Source: Ruminococcaceae bacterium UBA7030 (GTDB taxonomy: Bacteria; Bacillota; Clostridia; Oscillospirales; Acutalibacteraceae). Taken from it: a DNA stretch of 7,203 nucleotides. A program made the translations under genes and the position numbers. Numbering within the stretch: the stretch's first letter is position 1; every line of letters starts with the position of its first letter. This document shows, in pieces, positions 1-6,728 of this stretch. The stretch covers positions 1 to 7,203 of the forward strand of contig DLBD01000112.1 of assembly GCA_002494125.1 (NCBI GenBank), in the 5' to 3' direction. A model generated the notes under the pieces. That model saw nothing but the letters and a program-made list of their open reading frames with translations. It searched no databases and was not told where the DNA came from.

Positions 1-10
1 TTCGTTATTG

Positions 11-16
11 CACCTC
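11..16 (-). promoter_or_regulatory. Possible ribosome site of a gene beyond the left edge
   Basis: GAGGTG on the minus strand lies 32 nt after the acyl-CoA ligase stop, with at least 10 nt to the edge of the window. There is no terminator hairpin between the ligase stop and the edge. This fits a following gene in the same operon, but its start codon is not visible. Confidence 0.25.
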
Positions 17-48
17 GCCTTTATAATCAGTCTTTTAATTCGTTTTTA

Positions 49-1683
49 TCACGACATATTCTCTTTTTCAACAAGAAGGTCTGCGCCGTAGCGCTTGCGA
101 AGGGCGGGCTTTTCGATTTTACCCGTTGCATTTCTCGGAATAACGTCAAAGATTATTTCTTTCGGTCTTTTATATCTTGGAAGACCGAGACAGAATTTTT
201 CAAGCTCTTCCTTTGTGCACTGCATACCGTCTTTTATTTCAACAATTGCGGCAGTCTTTTCGCCGAGTCTGTGGTCGGGAAGCCCGATAACTGCAGCGTC
301 CTTTATCTTGTCATATTTACGGAGATAATCTTCAATCTGAACGGGATAAATATTTTCACCGCCGCTTACTATTACATCCTTCTTCCTGTCGACAAGGAAA
401 TAGAAGCCGTCCTCATCCTGCCTTGCCATATCGCCGGTAAAAAGCCAGCCGTCCTTAATAGTTTCGGCAGTAGCCTCTTCGTTTTTATAATAGCAGGTCA
501 TAACGCCGGGACCTTTTACACAAAGCTCACCTACTTCGCCCTGTTTGACAATATTTCCCTGTTCATCAACAATCTTACACTCCCATCGGTAACCGGGGAT
601 ACCGATAGCGCCAACCTTGTGGACATTGCCTACGCCGAGATGAACACATCCCGGACCGGTTGATTCGGAAAGACCGTAATTAGTATCATAGTCGTGGTGC
701 GGGAATATTTCAAGCCAGCGCTTTATAAGTGAAGGCGGAACCGGCTGTGCCCCGATGTGCATAAGTCTCCACTGCGAAAGTTCATAGTCGGCAAGATTAA
801 CCTCACCGCTGTCTATGGCGTCAAGAATATCCTGTGCCCAAGGAACAAGAAGCCACGCAACAGTACAGTGCTCATTTGAAATTGCTTCAAGTATTGTCTT
901 TGGCTTGGTGCCCTTCAGCAGAACTGCTTTACTTCCTGCACACAGGCTGCCCATCCAGTGAAACTTTGCGCCCGTATGATAAAGCGGAGGAATACAAAGG
1001 AACGTGTCGTCCCTTGTTATGCTATGGTGTATCATTTCCATCTCCGCAGCCTGCGAAAGACTTTGATGCTTATGTAAAATAGCCTTTGGAAAGCCTGTTG
1101 TTCCGGATGAAAAATAGATTGCGCCGAAGTCCTCGTCAGTAAGTTCAATTTCAGGAGCATGACTCGAACAGTCGGCTACAAGCTCGCGATAGCTTTCAGC
1201 AAACGGAGGACAGGTATCGCCTACATATATAAGAAGTCTCTGTTTCGTAAGCTCGTCTGCATGAGTTTCAATCCTGCCGATAAACTCAGGTCCAAAGACC
1301 ATGACGTCAACATCAGCAAGATCAACACAGTATACTATTTCGTCAGCATCATAGCGGAAATTAAGAGGTACCGCAACAGCGCCTGTCTTAAGTATACCGA
1401 AATAAATCGGAAGCCATTCAAGGCAGTTATACATAAGAATCGCAACCTTATCGCCCTTCTTAACTCCCCTGCCGATAAGCATATTCGCAAAACGGTTTGC
1501 CTTTTCGTCAAACACGCTCCATGTTATCTCTCTTCTGTACTGAGAATAACGGCTTGATTCAATAAGTCCGTATTCCTTCCAGGTAACTCTTCTGTTATCC
1601 TTTTCGTCGGGATTGAGCTCTACAAGCGCTACCTCATCGGGATAAAGTCTTGCATTTCGTTCAAGTAATTCTGTTACTGGCAT
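49..1683 (-). CDS. Acyl-CoA ligase (AMP-forming, ANL superfamily)
   Basis: This 544-residue cytoplasmic enzyme should activate a carboxylic acid with ATP to an acyl-adenylate and then form the CoA thioester. All core adenylation motifs are present. They are the P-loop YFSSGTTGFPK (190-200), PPLYHTG (232-238), YGLSESTG (336-343), GWLFTGD (412-418, ribose-binding Asp418), the hinge motif DRKKDVIVSGGENIYP (432-447) and the C-terminal catalytic lysine Lys522 in NATGKIEK. Length is normal for fatty-acyl-CoA ligases. Residues about 28-56 form an extra stretch before the usual N-terminal start, with two similar pieces (RRVTWKEY and RREITWSVF). I believe it is typical of a clostridial subgroup, from memory only. 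The start at 1683 is supported by AAAGGGG (1691-1697) 7 nt upstream. It has its own promoter and lies behind the beta-mannosidase terminator. The acyl substrate (medium- or long-chain fatty acid, aromatic or bile acid) cannot be read from the sequence. Confidence 0.93.
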   Translation of the reverse strand: MPVTELLERNARLYPDEVALVELNPDEKDNRRVTWKEYGLIESSRYSQYRREITWSVFDEKANRFANMLIGRGVKKGDKVAILMYNCLEWLPIYFGILKTGAVAVPLNFRYDADEIVYCVDLADVDVMVFGPEFIGRIETHADELTKQRLLIYVGDTCPPFAESYRELVADCSSHAPEIELTDEDFGAIYFSSGTTGFPKAILHKHQSLSQAAEMEMIHHSITRDDTFLCIPPLYHTGAKFHWMGSLCAGSKAVLLKGTKPKTILEAISNEHCTVAWLLVPWAQDILDAIDSGEVNLADYELSQWRLMHIGAQPVPPSLIKRWLEIFPHHDYDTNYGLSESTGPGCVHLGVGNVHKVGAIGIPGYRWECKIVDEQGNIVKQGEVGELCVKGPGVMTCYYKNEEATAETIKDGWLFTGDMARQDEDGFYFLVDRKKDVIVSGGENIYPVQIEDYLRKYDKIKDAAVIGLPDHRLGEKTAAIVEIKDGMQCTKEELEKFCLGLPRYKRPKEIIFDVIPRNATGKIEKPALRKRYGADLLVEKENMS

Positions 1684-1706
1684 AATTATTCCCCTTTAAT
1701 TGAATA

Positions 1707-1730
1707 ATTTAACGCTTTTATGCGTTAAAT
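1707..1730. promoter_or_regulatory. Inverted repeat in ligase leader (operator or 5' hairpin)
   Basis: Two perfect 9-base arms, ATTTAACGC and GCGTTAAAT (1722-1730 and 1707-1715), flank a 6-base spacer. The repeat lies just downstream of the predicted start of transcription and upstream of the ribosome site. It could be a repressor operator acting on the DNA or a stem at the 5' end of the mRNA that affects stability. It lacks a following U-tract, so it is not a terminator. Which role applies cannot be decided from sequence. Confidence 0.55.
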
Positions 1731-1741
1731 CGCATAGGATT

Positions 1742-1770
1742 AATATAACACATATACATAATAAAGTCAA
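1742..1770 (-). promoter_or_regulatory. Sigma-A promoter of the acyl-CoA ligase gene
   Basis: On the minus strand, TTGACT (1765-1770) and TATATT (1742-1747) are separated by exactly 17 nt. Each hexamer matches the consensus at 5 of 6 positions. The predicted transcription start is near 1735, giving a leader of about 50 nt that contains the inverted repeat at 1707-1730. The -35 box begins right where the beta-mannosidase terminator U-tract ends. Confidence 0.8.
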
Positions 1771-1800
1771 ATAAAAATCGGGAGGGTTCCCTCCCGATTT
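1771..1800 (-). terminator. Rho-independent terminator of beta-mannosidase gene
   Basis: Arms 1775-1786 and 1789-1800 are perfectly complementary over 12 bases, with a GC-rich core (CGGGAGGG) and a tight turn at GGAACC. On the minus strand they are followed by TTATTTG, so the U-run is made of the stem's last Us plus the tail. The stem begins 6 nt after the beta-mannosidase stop codon. Confidence 0.9.
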
Positions 1801-1806
1801 CAGCTG

Positions 1807-4329
1807 TTATTCATTTTCTTTAGGCACTCTGCCGTGATAAAGAGCATTTGATATATTCGTCGGCGAGAAGAAAACCTTTGCTCTTTTCACAAACTGATTT
1901 GCTTTACTTACGTCGTTTTTCACATCACATATACTTTTTGCTGCAAGCGAACTTATCTGAAGCTGTGCCAAAGAATCACTTTCCGCTTTCTGAGTAACAA
2001 TGTATTTTTGGTTTGGAAGCAGGTCGAAGAAATTGTCGCTAAACGGATTTGAAGAAACATTTTCAAGCTTAACAAGTCTTGCATAATTATCGCTTTCAAT
2101 CTCGATTTTAATAAATCCGTGTACCTCCCTGGCAGAAACCTTAAGATTTGCTTTAGGAAGATTCAGCTTTTTCTCCGGAAGAAGAAGCGCAGTCTTGCGG
2201 CATATTTCGTTTTCAAGCTCATCATAGAGAATTGCACATATACCGCATTTCGTTTTGTCAACGCCGTCAAAGCTCACACAAAACACAAGTTCATTTTCAA
2301 CTGCACCCGTGCGGTATTCTTTCTTTTCGCTGTGAATTATTCCATTTTCAAAATCAAAAACGCAGTATTCAACAACACCCGATTTTTCCTCGTTATAATC
2401 GTTGATTACATATATATCGGCATCGTTTTCTCTGTCCTCAATTGAAACGGTAAGAGGTGCGTTAAAATGCCTTGCCTTATACTGAAGCGCTTTATAATTT
2501 CCGAAATAGTCGTAACTCGACCATGAGCACGTCTGCCAGCAGTCGTTTAACTGCCAGTACATTGAGCCGTTACATCTTCCTTTGTTTCTGCGCCAGTGCT
2601 CAGTTGCATCGGCAATACACTCCTGCTGCGTCACCTGCGAAAGATAAATAATATCCTCAAGATTATTGGGCAGATTAAAGCGCGACGCCATATAATACAG
2701 CATCTTATCGTTACCGTTTTTGCACTTTTGATGCGCCTTCATAACCTTGCTCGAAAGTGCGTATTCATCCGGAGTTGCAAAGGTTTTAACCGTCTTCATA
2801 TCAGGCATACTTTCAAAACCGAATTCCGAGCAGAAGCGAGTCATTCGCTTTCTGTAATAAGTCATCGGCTGAAGTCCGTGCCATACTCCCCAGAGATGTG
2901 TGTCGCCCACAAAGTCTGAGCCAACATTTTCATTGTGCTTTGTTCCGACGGGCGATGTCGGAGTATATGGCGTGAAATCATTGTATTTCACAATTTCTTC
3001 AGGAAGAATATGATAGAAAAATTTTTCAGTCCATTCAATATATTTGGGCATATGCAGCCAAGACATATGCATATCCTCAATCTCATTATTACCGCAGAAA
3101 ACTGCAAGGCACGGGTGTGAGGAAAGCCTCTTAACGTTATACTCCACCTCGTCCTTAACGTTTTCAAGGAAGGAAAAATCGAAAAACGGATAAGCCTGGC
3201 AGGCAAACATAAAGTCCTGCCAAATGAGAATGCCCCTTCTGTCACATTCGTCAAGCATATCATCGCTTGCGTAAAATCCTCCGCCCCATACACGAAGCAT
3301 ATTCATATTCGAAAACTGCACAGCATCAAGTAGCTTTTCAAGCCTGCTGCTGTCAAACCTCGTCATAAACGAGTCATCCGGTATATAGTTTGCGCCTTTA
3401 ATAAAAAGCTTAACGCCATTTAATCTGAATTGGAAATTATAGCCGTACTCGTCCTTTTCCCTGTAAAGTTCAATCGTTCTTAAGCCTATCTTTTTAGCGG
3501 CGGTATCGCTCACCTTCCTTTTTTCAGTAAGTTCGCAGGTAACGGTATAAAGCGGCTGTTCATCCTTGCCAGAAAGCTCCTTTGTCCACCACAACTCAGG
3601 CTCGTCAACGGTAAACACAGCGCTTTCGCCGGACTGAGAAACACTTTTTCCGTCAGGTGAAGTAAGTGTAATTTTACACTTTGAAGCACCGCTGATTCTT
3701 GCAATTTCAGCAACTGCACTTATTACATATGTGCCGCCCTCTTCGGAATATTTAACATCAAAGTTTTTGATATAATCGGCGCTCTTGAAATCAATATAAA
3801 TATCACCACTTATACCGCAGGGCGTAAGAACGGGACCCCAGTCCCAACCGAAATGATACTGAGGCTTTCTGATATGAACAATGCCGTTTTGTCCGTTTGC
3901 ATTAACCGGAGTCGGCTCTTCACTATACTTCTGCTCAACATATTTTTTTGCGGATTTGAAGATAATTCTTATCTCATTTTCGCCTTCTCTGAGCTTGTCT
4001 TTTATTTCAAATATATACGGAATAAAGCAGTTTTTAGTCCTGCCGATAAGAGAATGGTTAATATAAATTTCGCTTATAGTATCAAGCATTTTGCAGTTAA
4101 GATAAGCATGGTCGCATTTCAGATCATTTTTGCTTACCTCAAACTTTTTGATATATTCAAAGTTTTTATCGTGTATCCATTGAACCTTTTCCTCATTGTC
4201 AGAAACAAAAGGGTCGCCGATAACACCTTCAGCCATAAGGTCAAGGTAGTTGCAGCCCGGGACCTGTGCGTCATACCACCTGTCCTTGTCGGTCTGTCTG
4301 AATTTCCATTTTCCGTTTAAGTTAATCAT
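1807..4329 (-). CDS. Beta-mannosidase, glycoside hydrolase family 2
   Basis: This 840-residue retaining exo-glycosidase should remove beta-linked mannose from the non-reducing end of manno-oligosaccharides or N-glycan cores. The order is GH2 N-terminal sugar-binding domain (LNGKWKFR at the start), an immunoglobulin-like domain, a TIM barrel from about residue 300, and C-terminal beta domains. Diagnostic beta-mannosidase features are YHFGWDWGP (158-166) and RVWGGGFY (346-353). Others are the acid/base Glu416 in FCGNNE, the nucleophile Glu502 in CSEFGFES, and WQLNDCWQ (592-599). No signal peptide is present, so it acts in the cytoplasm on imported oligosaccharides. Length is normal for bacterial members. 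The start at 4329 matches the conserved N-terminus. The ribosome site is the atypical GGTGAT (4335-4340), and the mRNA leader appears to be only about 10 nt. The gene is flanked by its own promoter and terminator. No mannan transporter or other mannanase is in view, so the natural substrate is unresolved. Confidence 0.94.
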   Translation of the reverse strand: MINLNGKWKFRQTDKDRWYDAQVPGCNYLDLMAEGVIGDPFVSDNEEKVQWIHDKNFEYIKKFEVSKNDLKCDHAYLNCKMLDTISEIYINHSLIGRTKNCFIPYIFEIKDKLREGENEIRIIFKSAKKYVEQKYSEEPTPVNANGQNGIVHIRKPQYHFGWDWGPVLTPCGISGDIYIDFKSADYIKNFDVKYSEEGGTYVISAVAEIARISGASKCKITLTSPDGKSVSQSGESAVFTVDEPELWWTKELSGKDEQPLYTVTCELTEKRKVSDTAAKKIGLRTIELYREKDEYGYNFQFRLNGVKLFIKGANYIPDDSFMTRFDSSRLEKLLDAVQFSNMNMLRVWGGGFYASDDMLDECDRRGILIWQDFMFACQAYPFFDFSFLENVKDEVEYNVKRLSSHPCLAVFCGNNEIEDMHMSWLHMPKYIEWTEKFFYHILPEEIVKYNDFTPYTPTSPVGTKHNENVGSDFVGDTHLWGVWHGLQPMTYYRKRMTRFCSEFGFESMPDMKTVKTFATPDEYALSSKVMKAHQKCKNGNDKMLYYMASRFNLPNNLEDIIYLSQVTQQECIADATEHWRRNKGRCNGSMYWQLNDCWQTCSWSSYDYFGNYKALQYKARHFNAPLTVSIEDRENDADIYVINDYNEEKSGVVEYCVFDFENGIIHSEKKEYRTGAVENELVFCVSFDGVDKTKCGICAILYDELENEICRKTALLLPEKKLNLPKANLKVSAREVHGFIKIEIESDNYARLVKLENVSSNPFSDNFFDLLPNQKYIVTQKAESDSLAQLQISSLAAKSICDVKNDVSKANQFVKRAKVFFSPTNISNALYHGRVPKENE

Positions 4330-4334
4330 AAATC

Positions 4335-4340
4335 ATCACC
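4335..4340 (-). promoter_or_regulatory. Atypical ribosome site GGTGAT of beta-mannosidase
   Basis: GGTGAT can pair with the 5' part of the 16S anti-Shine-Dalgarno tail (the GGTGATC extension of AAGGAGG) instead of the usual AGGAGG core. It lies 5 nt before the ATG at 4329 and at the extreme 5' end of the predicted transcript. No AGGAG site exists nearby. Confidence 0.45.
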
Positions 4341-4346
4341 GTTTTA

Positions 4347-4375
4347 ATTATACCATACCGCAGTTGTATAAGCAA
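4347..4375 (-). promoter_or_regulatory. Promoter of beta-mannosidase (extended -10)
   Basis: On the minus strand a perfect TATAAT (4347-4352) is preceded by TGG, giving an extended -10 element (TGnTATAAT). A weak -35, TTGCTT (4370-4375), sits 17 nt upstream. Transcription would start near 4340, about 10 nt before the start codon. The -35 lies 5 nt beyond the U-tract of the aquaporin terminator. Confidence 0.7.
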
Positions 4376-4380
4376 CCAAT

Positions 4381-4422
4381 AAAAAAACAGGACGGAAGTG
4401 TACCCCACAGCCATCCTGTTTT
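4381..4422 (-). terminator. Rho-independent terminator of aquaporin gene
   Basis: The 12-base arms 4411-4422 and 4384-4395 pair fully, with one G-U. The loop of 15 nt itself contains a short GTG/CAC pairing. The minus-strand transcript ends the stem in seven U residues (4381-4387). The stem starts about 20 nt after the aquaporin stop codon. Confidence 0.9.
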
Positions 4423-4441
4423 ATATTTGTTTTAATGTTTA

Positions 4442-5140
4442 TCAGTCTTTTTCAAGCACCTTGTAGCATACTGCTGCGATAGCCGCACCGATAAGAGGTG
4501 CAACAATAAAAATCCAAAGCGATCCAAGAGGAGCCGTATTGCCTGAAACAGCGGCAACAACAGCGGGACCGATTGAACGCGCAGGGTTTACGGACGTGCC
4601 CGTAAGACCTATACCGAGAATATGAACAAGTGTAAGTGTAAGACCGATGATAAGACCGCCGAAGGAGCCGTGACCTGCCTTTTTAGACGTTACGCCGAGA
4701 ATTGTGAGAACGAAGATAAATGTAAGCACAACCTCAACAAGAATTGCAGGAAGCACCTTGCCGTTTACACCGTCAAGACCGTTTGAGCCGAATGCACCTG
4801 TCATATCGGTAACAAAGCCTGTTTTGAACACGATTGCAAGAAAGCCCGAGCCCGCAAGAGCGCCGAGTATCTGTGAAATCACGTAGCCGACAAAATCCTT
4901 TACACTCATTTCGCCCGAAAGAAGAAAGCCGAGCGATACTGCAGGATTAATATGACAGCCTGAGATATTACCGATACAATAAGCCATACCGACAATGGTA
5001 AGACCGAATGCAAGCGCCGTTAGAATATAGCCGCTTCCCTGCATCGAATTACAGCCGACAAGCATTGCCGTACCGCAGCCGAGAGTTACAAGCACTGACG
5101 TACCGATAAACTCTGCGATATACTTTTTAACAGATTTCAT
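4442..5140 (-). CDS. Aquaporin, AqpZ-like water channel (MIP family)
   Basis: This 232-residue inner-membrane channel has six transmembrane helices and two half-helix NPA loops: NPA at 65-67 (SGCHINPAVS) and NPA at 185-187 followed by Arg188 (TSVNPARS). Aligning from memory with E. coli AqpZ, the aromatic/arginine selectivity filter is Phe45, His173, Thr182 and Arg188, matching AqpZ F43/H174/T183/R189. That predicts an orthodox water channel rather than a glycerol facilitator, and GlpF-type loop expansions are absent. The frame could be extended to a GTG at 5149, but that codon lies inside the ribosome site AAGGAG (5149-5154). The ATG at 5140, 8 nt from AAGGAG, is therefore the start. The gene has a perfect consensus promoter and its own terminator. 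It is probably a single-gene unit, possibly serving osmotic adaptation. Ammonia or hydrogen peroxide passage cannot be excluded. Confidence 0.93.
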   Translation of the reverse strand: MKSVKKYIAEFIGTSVLVTLGCGTAMLVGCNSMQGSGYILTALAFGLTIVGMAYCIGNISGCHINPAVSLGFLLSGEMSVKDFVGYVISQILGALAGSGFLAIVFKTGFVTDMTGAFGSNGLDGVNGKVLPAILVEVVLTFIFVLTILGVTSKKAGHGSFGGLIIGLTLTLVHILGIGLTGTSVNPARSIGPAVVAAVSGNTAPLGSLWIFIVAPLIGAAIAAVCYKVLEKD

Positions 5141-5148
5141 AATAACCA

Positions 5149-5154
5149 CTCCTT
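5149..5154 (-). promoter_or_regulatory. Ribosome binding site that fixes the aquaporin start
   Basis: AAGGAG on the minus strand lies 8 nt upstream of the ATG at 5140 and overlaps the alternative in-frame GTG (5147-5149). Initiation at the GTG would leave no ribosome site, so the shorter protein is preferred. Confidence 0.85.
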
Positions 5155-5179
5155 ATTATTAAATATTTTGTGCAGTTAA

Positions 5180-5208
5180 ATTATAATCCTTTTGGAAACT
5201 ATTGTCAA
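5180..5208 (-). promoter_or_regulatory. Perfect consensus sigma-A promoter of aquaporin
   Basis: TTGACA (5203-5208) and TATAAT (5180-5185) are separated by 17 nt on the minus strand, a complete match to the housekeeping consensus. Transcription should start near 5173, giving a leader of about 33 nt. The -35 box is 11 nt after the lipase stop codon, and no terminator lies between the two genes. Confidence 0.9.
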
Positions 5209-5219
5209 TTAATCAAAAG

Positions 5220-6404
5220 CTATAATTCATTAATCATCTGAAGGTGTGCGGTGTAAAAATCCCTAATATCGTTTGTTTTCAACATTCCGCCCTGAAGCGA
5301 CATATGGTCACCCTTATAAACCGGCATAATATTCCATATACCCGTCTTCACATTATTTTTATCATAATCTGTTGAAAGCTCGTCAAAAGGAGCTTTAGCA
5401 GATATTACATTTACGAGCCCGTCATTATCAAGCCACGACTCGTCAATCACAAAACCGCCTTCGGTAGTTCCTGTATATCGTCCCATAAGAATTGATGATT
5501 TTACAAACATAGTTTCCGTCATATCAATATACGGCTCATATGTACCGTCTTCCTTTTGATAAGTAGAAGAACACGGAACCGAAAAATAATAAATGCTGTT
5601 TACTGCAGTAATACTTTTATTAAGCTCCAATGCGTTGTCAATTTGCAGATCATAATTTGCATAGTCATAATCGGCTCTGCCGTCGCCCTTGCCCGCAGTT
5701 GCACCGCCAACCATATCGGACATTATTCTCTGCGCAAAAGAAAGCTCATCGTCGATATCGGTTTCACCGTTATTCGAGTTGTAGGCAGACGTGCCGTTAT
5801 GAGGCGCGGCAAGCGCAGTAATGCTGTAAATCCAGTCAGCCTTACCGCCCGTAAAAAACGGCGAAATATCGTCAGGATCGGTTGCGTTTATTTCAGCCTC
5901 GCTGCCGTTAGCCATAAGCTCGGCAAGAAGTCTTACGGTCGCACCGCCAAAGCTGTGTCCGAGAAGATTGATTTTATCCTCTGCACTCCAGCTTTCAACA
6001 AGGGGCTTATCTGAAAAATCCTCGCCGAATCTTTCGTGGTTACACCTTTCACTGTGTTCCTTACCGTAGTCGACAACCGTGCCTGTAAGCTGAGCGTAAA
6101 GCTCGCAAGCTCTGTCCCATGCGCTGCCCTTTGGCGAAACCGAAGCGCTGACGCAGTTAAATCCTTCGTCGTTAAGATACTTCATAAGATTACCGCCGAA
6201 GGTGCCCCAATATGGCAGGAACTTATTAACAGTATCATAACTGCCCCAACCCGAAAGCCCGTGAACAAAAACGTATGTATAATTAGTATTAAAGCTATCA
6301 GTAATTGCGCTTACCTCGGTAGTCTTTTTCCATCGTGCACATGAGGACAAAAGCAAAACTGCGCAAAGAACAACAGCAATTATTCTTGTAATATGTCTTT
6401 TCAT
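5220..6404 (-). CDS. Lipoprotein triacylglycerol lipase (Geobacillus/Staphylococcus type)
   Basis: This 394-residue alpha/beta-hydrolase should hydrolyse triglycerides or esters at the outer cell surface. The N-terminus has a basic start, a hydrophobic core and the lipobox LSSC, predicting lipid attachment at Cys22. The catalytic triad is Ser151 in GHSFGG, Asp328 in DNDGLVNV and His367 in GDHMS. The oxyanion-hole motif is VHGLSGWG (47-54). Compared from memory with Geobacillus lipase L1, the block WDRACELYAQLTG (96-108) is nearly identical. The zinc ligands Asp97, His117 and His123 keep the spacing of Asp61/His81/His87. The lid region between PHNGT (201-205) and YDL (251-253) is shorter, the fourth zinc ligand is not evident, and the residues after His367 do not match the calcium site. 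The start at 6404 has AAGGAG (6413-6418) 8 nt upstream. Phospholipase or carboxylesterase activity is possible. Confidence 0.88.
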   Translation of the reverse strand: MKRHITRIIAVVLCAVLLLSSCARWKKTTEVSAITDSFNTNYTYVFVHGLSGWGSYDTVNKFLPYWGTFGGNLMKYLNDEGFNCVSASVSPKGSAWDRACELYAQLTGTVVDYGKEHSERCNHERFGEDFSDKPLVESWSAEDKINLLGHSFGGATVRLLAELMANGSEAEINATDPDDISPFFTGGKADWIYSITALAAPHNGTSAYNSNNGETDIDDELSFAQRIMSDMVGGATAGKGDGRADYDYANYDLQIDNALELNKSITAVNSIYYFSVPCSSTYQKEDGTYEPYIDMTETMFVKSSILMGRYTGTTEGGFVIDESWLDNDGLVNVISAKAPFDELSTDYDKNNVKTGIWNIMPVYKGDHMSLQGGMLKTNDIRDFYTAHLQMINEL

Positions 6405-6416
6405 TTTCCCATCTCC

Positions 6417-6453
6417 TTTACTAAAGATTAACAGAAAAATGTCGTTTAGTAAA
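6417..6453. promoter_or_regulatory. Paired TTTA-S-TAAA boxes upstream of lipase (possible operator)
   Basis: TTTACTAAA (6417-6425) and TTTAGTAAA (6445-6453) are exact reverse complements, each nearly palindromic, with centres 28 bp apart. The first box overlaps the lipase ribosome site (6413-6418), so a bound protein could block expression. A second inverted repeat, AAATGTC (6437-6443) with GACATTT (6471-6477), interleaves with it. The 84-base gap holds no convincing promoter or terminator. The AT-rich background makes this tentative. Confidence 0.35.
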
Positions 6454-6488
6454 CCGATTAAAAAAATATAGACATTTGTTAAATATTT

Positions 6489-6728
6489 TTACGAAAAATA
6501 ATCTGACAAATCAATTTCAGAGTTAATATATACAGCACCTATATTCGTATCATTAAACACCTTTATAACGCTTTTTCCGTCTTTTGAAAAAACCTGAATT
6601 CTTGTGCTGTCAACATCAATAAGCTCTCTTTCTTTATAATAATACGGAAACTCCTTTTCAATAAGCGTAACAGCGTCGTTATAGACTTTTTCATTTATTT
6701 TGTCAAACAGATTATAATCAAACATCAT
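6489..6728 (-). CDS. Small acidic protein of unknown function (79 aa)
   Basis: I do not recognise this protein. It is acidic, with many Asp/Glu and Tyr residues, no cysteine, no signal peptide and no membrane segment. The pattern suggests an N-terminal helix (about 5-30, ending in EKEFPYYYKE) and then beta strands (RIQVFSKDGKSVIKVFND, 43-60, and GAVYINSEIDL, 64-74). That looks like a compact alpha-beta fold. It overlaps the end of the four-cysteine gene by 11 nt, so translational coupling is likely. Two adjacent ATG codons are possible starts. The second (6725) is 7 nt from the ribosome site AAGAGG (6733-6738) and better spaced than the first (6728). Its reading is consistent and it has its own ribosome site, so I treat it as real. 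No function is proposed. Confidence 0.7.
   Translation of the reverse strand: MMFDYNLFDKINEKVYNDAVTLIEKEFPYYYKERELIDVDSTRIQVFSKDGKSVIKVFNDTNIGAVYINSEIDLSDYFS

Noticed and set aside
31..58. Internal duplication in the ligase N-terminus (residue numbers: RRVTWKEY and RREITWSVF)
   Set aside because: The similarity is short, and the stretch seems usual in a clostridial subgroup of these ligases, so it is not taken as a recent duplication.
271..663. 130-residue plus-strand open frame inside the ligase gene
   Set aside because: Antisense shadow of a strongly conserved enzyme, with no ribosome site or recognisable motif.
1159..1557. 132-residue plus-strand open frame inside the ligase gene
   Set aside because: Antisense shadow, rich in Lys/Arg/Ser as expected from complementing coding DNA, with no independent signal.
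2988..3293. 101-residue minus-strand frame inside beta-mannosidase
   Set aside because: Out-of-frame overlap with conserved catalytic-barrel sequence, with no start signal.
3853..4320. 155-residue hydrophobic plus-strand frame inside beta-mannosidase
   Set aside because: The apparent membrane-like composition arises from reading Lys/Glu-rich coding sequence on the other strand. No ribosome site precedes it.
5141..5149. GTG start of the aquaporin three codons upstream
   Set aside because: The GTG is part of the AAGGAG ribosome site itself. The ATG at 5140 is correctly spaced.
5556..6014. 152-residue plus-strand frame inside the lipase
   Set aside because: Antisense shadow. The lipase frame has lipobox, triad and ribosome site.
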